DNA from: an uncultured Clostridia bacterium
GTDB lineage: Bacteria; Bacillota; Clostridia; Christensenellales; Pumilibacteraceae
Assembly: GCA_934229275.1 (NCBI GenBank)
Contig: CAKQDN010000013.1
Span: 1-46,007 of the forward strand
Length of the DNA stretch: 46,007 bases
Direction: 5' to 3'
The position numbers were made by a program, and so were the translations under genes. Shown here piece after piece: positions 16,235 to 24,925 of this stretch (the stretch's first letter is position 1; every line of letters starts with the position of its first letter). The notes beneath the pieces are model-generated. The model did no database searches, was not told the origin of the DNA, and saw nothing but the letters and a program-made list of their open reading frames with translations.

Positions 16235-16399
16235 TCACTTGAAAATATCGTAGTTTCTGTCACCGATAAAATAATGCTCGTAAAACGACGCTCCGCACTT
16301 ACCGTCAAGACGCGCAAGGCACATATAGTCGAAATCGTTCGCAGCCGGATACATTCCGCCGAAAGGCGATTCGCCCGGCACGTTATTGCCAAACCACAT
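16235..16399 (-). CDS. Small 54-residue protein of unknown function between era and recO
   Basis: ATG at 16399 preceded by an excellent AAGGAGG seven bases upstream, stop TGA at 16235-16237. The product is 54 residues, aromatic-rich with two Cys: it begins MWFGNNVPGE and ends FIGDRNYDIFK, with a central YPAANDFDYMCLARLDGKCG. Bacillus has a small gene (yqzL) in this slot, but I see no clear sequence match, so the family is not assigned. Its stop overlaps the recO SD, suggesting translational coupling. Not a membrane protein by composition. The strong RBS and fixed position make it a real gene. Confidence 0.8.
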   Translation of the reverse strand: MWFGNNVPGESPFGGMYPAANDFDYMCLARLDGKCGASFYEHYFIGDRNYDIFK

Positions 16400-16486
16400 A
16401 ATAAAGCCTCCTTCGGGGTTATTATGCGCGGCAATCGCCGACGTTACTCGGTGAAAAATATGTAAATCGGTCGGGAAATGCCGCGA

Positions 16487-17401
16487 TTATAAGTTTTTCT
16501 TTGCGTTGTAACCTATGTCGTTCATGGCGGCAAGGTCGTTGCGCCAGTCCTTACGCACTTTGACGAACACTTCCATATACACGGGAGCGTCCAGCATTTT
16601 TTCGACGTCGTGACGGGCGCGCTCGGCAATCATCTTAATTTTTTCGCCGCCCTCGCCTATAACTATGGGCTTATGCGAATCCTTTTCGACGACGATGTCC
16701 GCCATTATGTGAGCCACGCCCTTTTCGTCGTATTTCATGTCCTGAATATACACGCCTATGCCGTGCGGAATTTCGTCGTTTAGCAGCATAAGCGCTTTTT
16801 CGCGCAGAATTTCGCATATCATATAGCGTTCGCTCTTGTCGGAGACCTCGTCCTCGGGGTACATGAATTCGCCCTCGGGGAGGTAACTTACGAGCAGTTT
16901 TTTAAGTTCTTCCACGTTTTTGCCGCGCTTTGCCGAAACCGGCACTATTTCCTTTACGGCGTGCCTGCCCTCGCCGGGCTGCGTAAGATAGTTAAGTTCG
17001 GACAAAATCGGATAAATTTTGTCGAAGCCGCATAAATCCGTTTTGTTGAGTACGAGGAACACGGGCGTTTTGGTCTTTAAGTACTTTTCGACGAACTGCT
17101 TGTCGCGCTCGGTGATTTTTTTACCGAGGTCTAGCACTATGACTATTACGTCCACTCCGCCGAGAGAAGATTTTACGCACTTTTCCATGTATTCGCCCAG
17201 TTTGCTTTTCGCTTCGTGAATACCGGGCGTATCGACGAACACCATCTGATAGTCATCCTCGGTGAGTATGCCTAAAATTCTGTCGCGCGTGGTCTGCGCT
17301 TTGGGCGAAACTATGGAAACTTTCTGCCCCACGAGCGCGTTTATAAGGCTCGATTTGCCAACGTTGGGTCTTCCTATTACGCTTACGAATCCCGATTTCA
17401 T
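16487..17401 (-). CDS. era: GTPase Era
   Basis: 304 residues. Ribosome-associated GTPase that binds the 3' end of 16S rRNA during 30S maturation. G motifs: GRPNVGKSS (G1, residues 8-16), a TT switch (TTRDRI), DTPG (G3), NKTD (G4), SAKRG (G5), then a C-terminal KH domain with VIGEGGEKIKMI. Its ATG overlaps the ybeY stop by four bases, which fits their shared role in rRNA maturation. Confidence 0.97.
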   Translation of the reverse strand: MKSGFVSVIGRPNVGKSSLINALVGQKVSIVSPKAQTTRDRILGILTEDDYQMVFVDTPGIHEAKSKLGEYMEKCVKSSLGGVDVIVIVLDLGKKITERDKQFVEKYLKTKTPVFLVLNKTDLCGFDKIYPILSELNYLTQPGEGRHAVKEIVPVSAKRGKNVEELKKLLVSYLPEGEFMYPEDEVSDKSERYMICEILREKALMLLNDEIPHGIGVYIQDMKYDEKGVAHIMADIVVEKDSHKPIVIGEGGEKIKMIAERARHDVEKMLDAPVYMEVFVKVRKDWRNDLAAMNDIGYNAKKNL

Positions 17402-17862
17402 TTAAGTAGTCCTGCCTTTGACATAATTTCGTTTTCTTTTGCGTGCATAACAAAAAACTGCTCTTCCGTTACGTGATCGTAGCCGAACAGGTGCAGAAGC
17501 GAGTGCGTGAACGCGCGGTAGACGTCGGAAATATACACGTCGCCGTCCTCCGCCGCCGCTTTTTTTATGTATTCGCGGCAAATCGCCATACAGCCGAGCG
17601 TTACCGCTTTTTGCGAATAATCGAAGTCGTCCGGATAATGCTGCTCGTCCATCGGCATGCTCGCGTCGCCGAGATAGGGATAACTGAGTACGTCCGTGAC
17701 TTTATCTATATTTCTCGTCTGCTCGTTGAGCGAGCGTATTTCCTCTTCCGACAGGAAATCGACGTCCACGACCGCGTTCCCGACCACACCGAGAACGTCG
17801 CAAGTCGCCTGCGCCAATTTTTTAAATGCCGTTTTGTGATAGCGTGAACGCACTTTAATCAT
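17398..17862 (-). CDS. ybeY: Endoribonuclease YbeY (rRNA maturation factor)
   Basis: 154 residues. Zinc-dependent single-strand endoribonuclease for 16S 3'-end processing and ribosome quality control. The metal site HSLLHLFGYDH near residues 115-125 matches the family HxxxHxxxxxH pattern. The start overlaps the pgpH 3' end by eight bases. Confidence 0.95.
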   Translation of the reverse strand: MIKVRSRYHKTAFKKLAQATCDVLGVVGNAVVDVDFLSEEEIRSLNEQTRNIDKVTDVLSYPYLGDASMPMDEQHYPDDFDYSQKAVTLGCMAICREYIKKAAAEDGDVYISDVYRAFTHSLLHLFGYDHVTEEQFFVMHAKENEIMSKAGLLK

Positions 17863-19306
17863 GCTTTAAATCTCCTTCGGGATAGCGTACGCGCGAGTGA
17901 ACCAGTCCGCCGTACGCGCTTTTAATCGTGTCCTTGATGACGTCGAGGTCTTTAAGCGTTATGTCGCATTCGTCGAACTGATGGTAGTCGATTCTGTCGC
18001 TTATAATGCTCGTTAAGAGTTTGTCCACCTGCTCGGCGGTGGGTTTTCCCATCGAACGTATAGCCGCTTCGGCAGCGTCGCAGATCATGATGATTGCGGC
18101 GATTTTACTGCGCGGCGTGACTCCTTTATAACAATAATCCTTTATGTCGACGTCGCTGTCGGTGAGTTGCTTTGCCTTGTTGTAGAACACTATCATCGGA
18201 AGCGTTCCGTGATGCTGAATACATATCTGACAGATTTCGTCGGGGATTTTGTTCTGCTTGCACAGTTCGTAGCCGTAGGTCGTGTGTTTGCGCAGAATGT
18301 CGGCGGAAACTTCGGGCAGCATGTTGTCGTGCGGGTTTTCTCCGGTCGCCTGATTTTCGCTGAAGTACATGGGCCCCGTGAGTTTGCCGATGTCGTGATA
18401 GTAGGCGCACGCTTTGGTGAGCAGTGCGTTTTCGCCTATCGCGACGGCGCACACTTCGGCGAGCGACGCAACCGACAGGCAGTGGTTGAACGTACCGGGT
18501 GCTTCGGCGATGAGCCTGCGGAGAAGCGGCGCGCTGTGGTCGGTTATCTCACGCAGTTTCGCGCTCGTGAGCAGTCCGAAAATGGACTCGAACACCGGTT
18601 GAATGGCTATCGCTATTATTATCTGACCGAAGTTGATTATTCCGAGAACGAGGAAGGACGACATGAAGTCGAAGCCCTGACCGAGCAGCGACAACAGGTA
18701 CATTATTTCGACGTTTATAACGCTTAAAATAAAACTGCGCAAAAAGAACGCGATACGAGTAGTTGCTCCCGACAGATAGTAGGTCAGCATCGAGCCGGCA
18801 AGCAGTCCGAATCCGAGAATAAGCGTAAAATCGGACAGACCGTATACGCTGTCGTTGATACTGTGTTCGAAATTGACCGTGACGAACACGAGCAGATTGA
18901 GAATGACGTTGCTGACCAGAGCGTCACGCTTGTCCACGATGGTAACCAGCAGAAACGCCGTGAAGATTACCGGCATGTAGTAGGGGTTTAACAGTTCTAT
19001 CCACATGCACAGACCGTACCCCAGCAGCAGCGCGGCGATCATCGCGAAAAATTTACGGAGCGACATATCGACGTGCCAGCCGCTCATATATCCGTAAACG
19101 ATGAACGTGACGAATATTCCGAACATAACGCCGGCGCATTTTATGAATACCGTCGTTCTTTCCGCGATGTCCGCGCCCTCCACCGTAAACAATTTGGCAG
19201 AAGCAATGCCCAGCATAACGAAATACGACAGCAATAAAACCGCCGTCATGCAGAACATTCTCGCTTTTTGGGACATTCCGCTTTTTATCACCGAATCACT
19301 CTGCAT
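17855..19306 (-). CDS. pgpH: 7TM-HD family phosphohydrolase, short PgpH-like c-di-AMP phosphodiesterase
   Basis: 483 residues. Full-length PgpH proteins are about 700 residues, with a large extracellular domain after the first helix. Here only about 30 residues separate the first helix (residues 17-40) from the second (56-72), so the extracellular sensor is missing. The rest is intact: seven or so helices to about residue 240, then a cytoplasmic HD domain with PGTFNHCLSVA (His275) and YYHDIGK (His304-Asp305). Characterised family members hydrolyse c-di-AMP to pApA. RBS GGAGGAGAAA fixes the start at 19306, overlapping phoH by 11 bases. In Bacillus and Clostridia this gene lies in the same order. 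Confidence 0.9.
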   Translation of the reverse strand: MQSDSVIKSGMSQKARMFCMTAVLLLSYFVMLGIASAKLFTVEGADIAERTTVFIKCAGVMFGIFVTFIVYGYMSGWHVDMSLRKFFAMIAALLLGYGLCMWIELLNPYYMPVIFTAFLLVTIVDKRDALVSNVILNLLVFVTVNFEHSINDSVYGLSDFTLILGFGLLAGSMLTYYLSGATTRIAFFLRSFILSVINVEIMYLLSLLGQGFDFMSSFLVLGIINFGQIIIAIAIQPVFESIFGLLTSAKLREITDHSAPLLRRLIAEAPGTFNHCLSVASLAEVCAVAIGENALLTKACAYYHDIGKLTGPMYFSENQATGENPHDNMLPEVSADILRKHTTYGYELCKQNKIPDEICQICIQHHGTLPMIVFYNKAKQLTDSDVDIKDYCYKGVTPRSKIAAIIMICDAAEAAIRSMGKPTAEQVDKLLTSIISDRIDYHQFDECDITLKDLDVIKDTIKSAYGGLVHSRVRYPEGDLKHD

Positions 19307-20285
19307 CGACTTTCTCCTCCGCTTCGGTAACTTTTTCTTTCATTTCTTTTTCGTGTTTTTCGTAGGCGTTTACGATTATGCGGACCAGTCGATTACGAAC
19401 GACGTCGCGCTCGGTGAGCCTGCACACGCCTATTTCCTCTATGCCGTTCAGCACGTCCAGAGCGGTTAAAAATCCGCGTCTTACCGAACGGGGCAGGTCG
19501 CTCTGACCGGGGTCGCCGTTTACGACGACGCGACTGCCCTCGCCCATACGCGTTAAGAACATTTTCATCTGCTCTTCGGTGGTGTTCTGCGCCTCGTCTA
19601 AAATGACGAACGCTTTCGAAAGCGTACGACCGCGCATATACGCGAGCGGAGCGATTTCGATTACTCCGCGTTCTATGAGCCGCTCGTACGTGTCGCCGAA
19701 CATGACTTCGAGCGCGTCGTACAGCGGACGAAGGTACGGATCGACTTTATCCTGGAGGTCTCCGGGCAGAAAGCCCAGTTTTTCGCCCACTTCTATGGCG
19801 GGGCGCGTTAAGATTATCTTTTCGACGTTGCCTGCCTTATACTCTCTCGCCGCGACGGCGACCGCGAGGAAAGTTTTGCCAGTTCCCGCAGGTCCGACTC
19901 CGAAAGTCAGCGGTTTTTTGTCTATAGTTTTTACATAGTGGCGCTGTCCGATCGTTTTGCAGCGGATCGCTTCCCCTCTTGCGGTATACGCTACCGCCTC
20001 GGTGGACAGTTCTATAATGTCGTCCGTTCTGCCTTCGAGCGCGAGCGGAATACTGACCTCTATTTTGTTCTCGTCCACAGGGTAGCCCATGCCGATGAGT
20101 TTCAAAAGCGATTCAAACAGACCGAGAGCCGCCTCTTCGCACTCCTCGTTTTCGCCGGAAATGACCAGTTTGCCGTCCTCGGCGCGCAGGCGAACGTGCA
20201 TGGACTGTTCGATGAGTTTCGCGCTCCTGTCGAACGGACCGAACAGTTTCAGAATATTCTGATGAGATATTTCAAGACTTTTCAT
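19296..20285 (-). CDS. phoH: PhoH-family ATPase
   Basis: 329 residues. P-loop NTPase with Walker A GPAGTGKT at 131-138 and Walker B VILDEAQN near residue 230, preceded by a KH-like N-terminal region. PhoH/YbeZ partners YbeY in RNA metabolism, consistent with the operon order here (phoH, pgpH, ybeY). Confidence 0.94.
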   Translation of the reverse strand: MKSLEISHQNILKLFGPFDRSAKLIEQSMHVRLRAEDGKLVISGENEECEEAALGLFESLLKLIGMGYPVDENKIEVSIPLALEGRTDDIIELSTEAVAYTARGEAIRCKTIGQRHYVKTIDKKPLTFGVGPAGTGKTFLAVAVAAREYKAGNVEKIILTRPAIEVGEKLGFLPGDLQDKVDPYLRPLYDALEVMFGDTYERLIERGVIEIAPLAYMRGRTLSKAFVILDEAQNTTEEQMKMFLTRMGEGSRVVVNGDPGQSDLPRSVRRGFLTALDVLNGIEEIGVCRLTERDVVRNRLVRIIVNAYEKHEKEMKEKVTEAEEKVDAE

Positions 20286-20340
20286 ATTTGCTTTACGTCC
20301 TTAAAATTACCTTATTTGCGACCGATTTTACGCGTTTCGG

Positions 20341-21435
20341 TCAGTCGGCTATCACGCTTTCCGCCACGACGCAGACGGTTATTTTTTTAACTCCGCCGCC
20401 GAGGTCGTCCGTCACGGTTTTTCTTTCGAGAATTTTGCCGAAAACGCCTTGTTCGAGCGCGGAATACAGTTTTTTCTCTTCCGCGGCAAGATCGGAAGGC
20501 TTTTCGACGAACACGAACTCGCGCCGTCTTATCTCGACGTATTCGAGCGGAATAAATATACCGGTCTGTCTTCTCTCCACGCTCTCGTCGAACAGCGAAA
20601 ACGGGCTTTTAACGCTTACGTTTCTACCGTAAAGCGTTAAAAAAGCAATGTTTTTCACTCTTCCGGTGTACGTTTTTTCGACTTTTTTAGGCGGAATCAC
20701 GGTGCTTAAAGCGTACGAAGTTTTGCCTCGCACTTCTCCGTCGGGCAGAACTTTTTCGATAACGGTGATTCCGTCGGAAGCGTAGACGTCGCCTGAAATC
20801 ACGACTTCGCCTCTTTTGACGACGTCGCCGACTTTTTTGAGAGCGCTGCCTTTTCGGACGGTGATACGGGTTATCACGGCGTCGGAGCGGGAAATTATTT
20901 CCGTTTTTTGCTGCTGCTCCGACGAGTTTACGGCTCCCGTCGCGCGCACCACTATGACGTTTCCGCGCATGAACGCTACGCACGAGCCGATTCCGTCAAG
21001 AGAAAGCACTCGCTTTTCGATTTCGCGCACGTTTACGTCGCTTGCAAACGAGGGCAACCGCACGTATTCCGATACCGCGCGGCGAACGCTGTCGGCGTCC
21101 GCACCCTGAACGCACTCCGCTTTTACGAAGAACACGCAGCGCGAACAAAGCAAAAACGCGGCGGCGCAAATCACGGCTCCGAGCAATATGCCGAGCCGAC
21201 CCGAAAACGCTTTAATAAGCGAAGAGATCGCAGCATCCCACTCTACCGAATAATTATAGCATAGATTTTTCAAAATTGCAAAAGTTTTCGCCTTATCGCT
21301 CGCTTTTACGGTAAATTTAACCTCTCCGTCTGCGTTTAAGCGCACTTTTTCGAGCGTAACCGACTGCTTGTACAACGCTCGTACGCAGCGCATTCCGCCC
21401 TTTTCGACGCATATTCTCGTTTTGCCGACGTTCAT
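20341..21435 (-). CDS. yqfD: Sporulation protein YqfD
   Basis: 364 residues, slightly shorter than Bacillus YqfD. It has an N-terminal cytoplasmic portion, one transmembrane helix at about 88-105 (GILLGAVICAAAFLLCS) and a large extracytoplasmic domain. YqfD is a mother-cell sporulation membrane protein of unclear biochemistry. Its position directly after yqfC and before phoH is the conserved Firmicutes order. GGAGGA lies upstream of the ATG. Confidence 0.88.
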   Translation of the reverse strand: MNVGKTRICVEKGGMRCVRALYKQSVTLEKVRLNADGEVKFTVKASDKAKTFAILKNLCYNYSVEWDAAISSLIKAFSGRLGILLGAVICAAAFLLCSRCVFFVKAECVQGADADSVRRAVSEYVRLPSFASDVNVREIEKRVLSLDGIGSCVAFMRGNVIVVRATGAVNSSEQQQKTEIISRSDAVITRITVRKGSALKKVGDVVKRGEVVISGDVYASDGITVIEKVLPDGEVRGKTSYALSTVIPPKKVEKTYTGRVKNIAFLTLYGRNVSVKSPFSLFDESVERRQTGIFIPLEYVEIRRREFVFVEKPSDLAAEEKKLYSALEQGVFGKILERKTVTDDLGGGVKKITVCVVAESVIAD

Positions 21436-21473
21436 CGTAGTTTATTCCTCCATAAAGCCACGCGTATTCGCTT

Positions 21474-21773
21474 TTAATCCACGGTTTTTTTGCCGTTTTT
21501 TTTACTGTCGTCCGCAGAGTCGGAACGCACGCAGGCAATACTGCCTTCGATAAGGCACGCGCCCTCGGCTAAAAACGCAACGGTCAGATTCTCGCCCGAC
21601 ACGGTTATTTCGCCGTGCCGCAGCGAAAAACGCATTTCTTCGTCCGAAATATTAAGCACTCTTGAAAAGCCTTCCACATACAACGCCTCGCCGCCGTAGT
21701 TTATCGTGCGGTACTTCAGCGCCCGATCCACCTCGTTTTTTACGCCTTTTACGGCTTCTTTTATTAAACTCAT
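21474..21773 (-). CDS. yqfC: Sporulation protein YqfC (YabP/YqfC family)
   Basis: 99 residues. Contains the YabP/YqfC core (ALYVEGFSRVLNISDEEMRF, then GEITVSGENLTVAFL) with an Asp/Lys-rich tail. YabP-family proteins act in spore-coat formation. First gene of the operon; RBS AAGGAGCA directly before the ATG. No clear promoter was found upstream (AT-rich TATATA near 21798 is weak). Confidence 0.88.
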   Translation of the reverse strand: MSLIKEAVKGVKNEVDRALKYRTINYGGEALYVEGFSRVLNISDEEMRFSLRHGEITVSGENLTVAFLAEGACLIEGSIACVRSDSADDSKKNGKKTVD

Positions 21774-22166
21774 TGCTCCTTCTCCGCGCCGTTTATATAG
21801 TTTGCCCTATATTTTATGCCGCCACGCCCTTCCGCATACTTTTATCGAAAAAAATTCGAGCGAAACAGTCAACGAACTGCCTGTCCGTACAGAAAGAAGC
21901 AAAAAGTGCGTAAATTAAATTCAACGGTAACACAATTACCCTCTCCGTCGGCTGATGCCGCCACCTCTCCCGAAGTGAGAGGCTTTAAAGTGCAACTATC
22001 ACACAACAATAAAAAGGAAGGTTGACGTTTCCGCACAAGCAGAAAAGCCAACCTTGTATTACTTATTCACATTAACTTAAAAGTTTTTTGCCCACTTTTT
22101 TCAAAAAAGTGCGGTGCCTGCTTTTTTCAAAAAAGTACGGTTCTTTTTATAAAAAGTAAATAAAAA
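21774..22166. repeat. Intergenic repeats, no gene seen
   Basis: It holds the ACCCTCTCCGTCGGCTGATG repeat (21938-21992), a AAGCCAACCTTG unit (22045-22056) also found near 13751, and a doubled TTTTTTC/GAAAAAA-type hairpin repeat (22071-22140, inverted relative to 13561). Short frames here are repeat-derived. Confidence 0.8.
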
Positions 22167-22209
22167 TAAAGAAACGACTTTACGGGGAAAAAATAAAGTC
22201 GTTTCTTTA
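22161..22209 (-). terminator. Strong Rho-independent terminator
   Basis: A perfect 16-bp inverted repeat (22167-22182 with 22194-22209) around an 11-nt loop, followed on the minus strand by TTTTTATTT. Confidence 0.85.
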
Positions 22210-22210
22210 C

Positions 22211-22345
22211 GTAAAAATATAAAGGAGGAGAATCAGTCTGAGTGAATTTTCGTGCGCCGTTCAACTGAAAGCACGACGCCTTAAAGACTGCCGTCAAGGC
22301 TTCGAATCATTCCTCTTCGCCTTAACTCTAATCCTGGCTATATTG
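22211..22345 (-). ncRNA. Candidate structured RNA with anti-SD-like tail
   Basis: Non-coding stretch on the minus strand ending in a strong terminator. Possible pairings: closing stem GAGGA (22311-22315) with TCCTC (22225-22229); GCCTT (22296-22300) with AAGGC (22278-22282), whose loop contains CAGTCT (22285-22290), complementary to AGACTG (22234-22239), so a pseudoknot is possible; CGTGC (22271-22275) with GCACG (22251-22255). The 3' part contains CCTCCTTT, like the 16S anti-Shine-Dalgarno. A TACAAT lies at 22342-22347, but its -35 is poor. It could instead be the 3' UTR of the upstream lipoprotein gene. Confidence 0.4.
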
Positions 22346-22455
22346 TACAATCTCATTGTGAAAACAGCGTGTTTTTTTCGACAAAATTACTTTTAATTTT
22401 GCTAATCGTATTGTTAAAAAGCCGCCGATCGACCTTTTTCGTCGTTTTACGGGAA

Positions 22456-23655
22456 TTATTCTGCCTTGGTAAACGCTCCGTTCCCGTAGAAATATTCTAT
22501 TTTGTCGAAGAAGTAACGGTTATCCGAGAACGTGTTTTTTTCGTCTACTATCGAGCCTATCGAACGTGACGGAAGCGTGGTTGCCCAGTGCAGAGTTGCG
22601 GTTTCGTTTGAAGAGAACGCGTCCACGCAGCGGAAAACACAGTTTTTGACCGTGTTGTTTTCGATGGTGACCGACATAAAACCAGACCCTGACGAGCCTA
22701 CCACTGCGTTTTCCTCTACTCTCGCGACAAGACCGGTCGCGCGCTTGCTTATGACTTCTACGTTTTCGATCGTGCATCCGTGAACGTCCAAAAACGCCTT
22801 GCCGTCCACCTGCGCTCCGTGAGCGTAACCGCACAGCGGCGCGCCTCCTCTTCTCGAATTGACTGCGAAAATCTTGCCGTTTCGAACGGTCACGTTATCG
22901 AATGTGCCTGCGCCTTCCATATAGCCCACGACTATTCCGCAATAGCCTTCGGCGCTCGTTTCCACCGTAACGTTTTCGAAAGAAACGTTCTTAAACGTCA
23001 TTCCGATAGTGCCTCCGACAAAACCGATGCACGAAATGCTCGCGCCGTCCATACGCGTTGCGCAGTTTATCTCTTCCGTTACGGAAAAATTGCTTATTTT
23101 ATGACCGTTACCGTCGAAAGTCGCGCCGACGAGCGCATAGCCGTACATGGGCGTCCATTCCGCTCCGCCGAGATCAACGTCGCTTAAAACGTTTACGGTG
23201 TAGTTATACATTTTAACCGAACGCGAACCTATGCGATCGGCAAAAGCGATCAATCCCTCTTTGCAATAAATATCGACCGTTTTGGCTTTCTCGTCAACGA
23301 GGTAATCGGCGACCGTTATAGCGACGGTCTGCGTTTTATCCGCAACCGAAACGGTTATCGTCGTTTCACCGGCGGTAAGCCCCGTAACGACGCCTTCTTC
23401 CGTTACCGAAGCAATCTGCTCGCTTTCGGAAGCGAAAACTATTTTCTCTTCGGTGTTTTCGGCTGTTGCCTTTATTTCGTAAGTGCTTCCGACGCCTATC
23501 GTCGCGGCGGATTCTTTAACCGAAAGCGTTACTTCCTTGACGTCGTCCGTATTGTCGCCCGGCTTATTGCAAGCCGCAAAAACGAGCGTACTCACCGCGA
23601 GCGCAGCCGCGACAAGGCATAATATAAGCGTTTTTAAGATTCCGTTTTTCTTCAT
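22456..23655 (-). CDS. Secreted lipoprotein with Big2 domain and beta-helix-like region
   Basis: 399 residues from the ATG at 23655 (MKKNGILKTLILCL). Signal peptide with lipobox LVFAAC at the end of the hydrophobic run, so lipid-anchored. A bacterial Ig-like Big2 domain follows (VTLSVKESAATIGVGSTYEI to TTITVSVADKTQTVAI, about residues 40-115). Then comes a region with repeated short strands (GATFDGNGHKISNFSV, MTFKNVSFENVTV, GTFDNVTVRNGKI) typical of a GLUG/beta-helix-like fold. The longer frame starting at 23715 is rejected because it begins before the predicted transcript start. RBS is weak (GGGGG). Probably an adhesin or glycan-interacting surface protein; ligand unknown. Confidence 0.8.
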   Translation of the reverse strand: MKKNGILKTLILCLVAAALAVSTLVFAACNKPGDNTDDVKEVTLSVKESAATIGVGSTYEIKATAENTEEKIVFASESEQIASVTEEGVVTGLTAGETTITVSVADKTQTVAITVADYLVDEKAKTVDIYCKEGLIAFADRIGSRSVKMYNYTVNVLSDVDLGGAEWTPMYGYALVGATFDGNGHKISNFSVTEEINCATRMDGASISCIGFVGGTIGMTFKNVSFENVTVETSAEGYCGIVVGYMEGAGTFDNVTVRNGKIFAVNSRRGGAPLCGYAHGAQVDGKAFLDVHGCTIENVEVISKRATGLVARVEENAVVGSSGSGFMSVTIENNTVKNCVFRCVDAFSSNETATLHWATTLPSRSIGSIVDEKNTFSDNRYFFDKIEYFYGNGAFTKAE

Positions 23656-23705
23656 TATAGCCCCCAAAAGATTGAATTTTGCGACAAAAGCCGCCTTTTG
23701 TCCTA

Positions 23706-23734
23706 ATTGTAGCATATAAATCGCTTTTTGTCAA
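23706..23734 (-). promoter_or_regulatory. Sigma-A promoter of the Big2 lipoprotein
   Basis: TTGACA at 23729-23734, TACAAT at 23706-23711, spacer 17, with TGC directly before the -10 (extended -10). The transcript start near 23699 rules out the ATG at 23715. Confidence 0.8.
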
Positions 23735-23784
23735 TACTCGCTCCGAAATTCTCGGTTGTTCCGCAAAAAAACGCCGTTATAACC

Positions 23785-23822
23785 AAAAAACCGCAAAACT
23801 TTTCATGCTTTGCGGTTTTTTT
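23785..23822. terminator. Terminator of prfA, symmetric
   Basis: AAAAAACCGCAAA and TTTGCGGTTTTTT arms around a short loop; T-runs on both strands. Confidence 0.85.
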
Positions 23823-23835
23823 CTTACTGACGGAA

Positions 23836-24915
23836 TTAAAGCGATTCGGCTTCGGACTCGAGGCGCGCGGTCTGATCGGCAAGGCGCAACGCTTCGAGCA
23901 TTTCGTCGATGTCGCCGTTCATGAAGTTTTCCAGCGAATACAGAGTAAGGTTGATGCGGTGATCGGTCACTCTGCCCTGCGGAAAATTGTAGGTGCGGAT
24001 ACGCTCGCTGCGGTCGCCGGTACCTACCTGACTGCGGCGATTCTGCGAATACTGCGCGTTGGCTTCTTCCTGCATTTTGTCGTACAACTTGGTTTTAAGC
24101 ACGCGCATGGCTTTTTCGCGGTTTTTGATCTGCGAACGCTCGTCCTGACACTGCACTATTATGCCGGTGGGGATATGCGTTATGCGGATAGCCGACTCGG
24201 TTTTGTTGACGTGCTGACCTCCGGCTCCGCTGCTTCTGTAGGTATCGATTTTAAGGTCTTTTTCGTTGATTTCGACCACGACGTCTTCGGCTTCCGGGAG
24301 GACTGCGACGGTTACGGTAGACGTGTGAATTCTTCCCTGCGACTCGGTGTCCGGCACTCTCTGAACGCGGTGAACGCCGCTTTCGTATTTGAGCAGCGCG
24401 AACACGCCGTCGCCCGAAACGTTGAACGAGCCTTCTTTAAGTCCGCCCAGTTCGGTTGCGTTTATGTCGATGTCCTCGACGTGCCAACGGCGTTTTTCGG
24501 CGTACATTTTATACATACGCATGATTTCCATGGCAAACAGCGCGGCTTCCTCGCCGCCTGCTCCGCCGCGGATTTCGATTATGACGTTTTTATCGTCGTC
24601 GGGGTCTTTGGGGAGTAAAAGAATTTTGAGTTGCTCTTCGGTTTCTTGCAATTTCTGCTTGTTTTCTTCCAGTTCGAGCCGCGCAAGTTCCGTCAGTTCC
24701 GGATCGTCGCCGGCTTCGATTATTTCCTTTGCGCCTTCGATGTCGGCGAGAATTTTGCGGTATTCGTCGTATTTTTCCACCACGGGCTGCAGCGACGAAT
24801 GTTCTTTGCAGAGTTTCGTCCAGGTCTTAGTGTCGGCGATGACCGCGGGATCGGATATTTCGCCGGTAAGTTGTTCGAATTTGCTTTTAATGTTGTCAAG
24901 TTTAGTCGTGTTCAT
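23836..24915 (-). CDS. prfA: Peptide chain release factor 1
   Basis: 359 residues from the ATG at 24915 (MNTTKLDNIKSKFEQL); a start at 24945 would give a ten-residue extension that overlaps prmC. It terminates translation at UAA/UAG. The GGQ loop is SSGAGGQHVNKTESAIR; the C-terminal GTGDRSERIRTYNFPQGR matches class-I release factors of the RF1 type. It lies 10 bp after the PrmC-containing fusion, whose methyltransferase should modify this GGQ glutamine. Confidence 0.96.
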   Translation of the reverse strand: MNTTKLDNIKSKFEQLTGEISDPAVIADTKTWTKLCKEHSSLQPVVEKYDEYRKILADIEGAKEIIEAGDDPELTELARLELEENKQKLQETEEQLKILLLPKDPDDDKNVIIEIRGGAGGEEAALFAMEIMRMYKMYAEKRRWHVEDIDINATELGGLKEGSFNVSGDGVFALLKYESGVHRVQRVPDTESQGRIHTSTVTVAVLPEAEDVVVEINEKDLKIDTYRSSGAGGQHVNKTESAIRITHIPTGIIVQCQDERSQIKNREKAMRVLKTKLYDKMQEEANAQYSQNRRSQVGTGDRSERIRTYNFPQGRVTDHRINLTLYSLENFMNGDIDEMLEALRLADQTARLESEAESL

Positions 24916-24925
24916 AATGCACCTT

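Noticed and set aside
21662..22025. Several short plus-strand frames upstream of yqfC
   Set aside because: Repeat-derived or antisense to yqfC, without RBS.
22223..22263. Strong AAAGGAGG on the plus strand suggesting a small gene
   Set aside because: The frame after the nearby GTG stops after eight codons; the motif is better explained as the complement of CCTCCTTT in the minus-strand RNA candidate.
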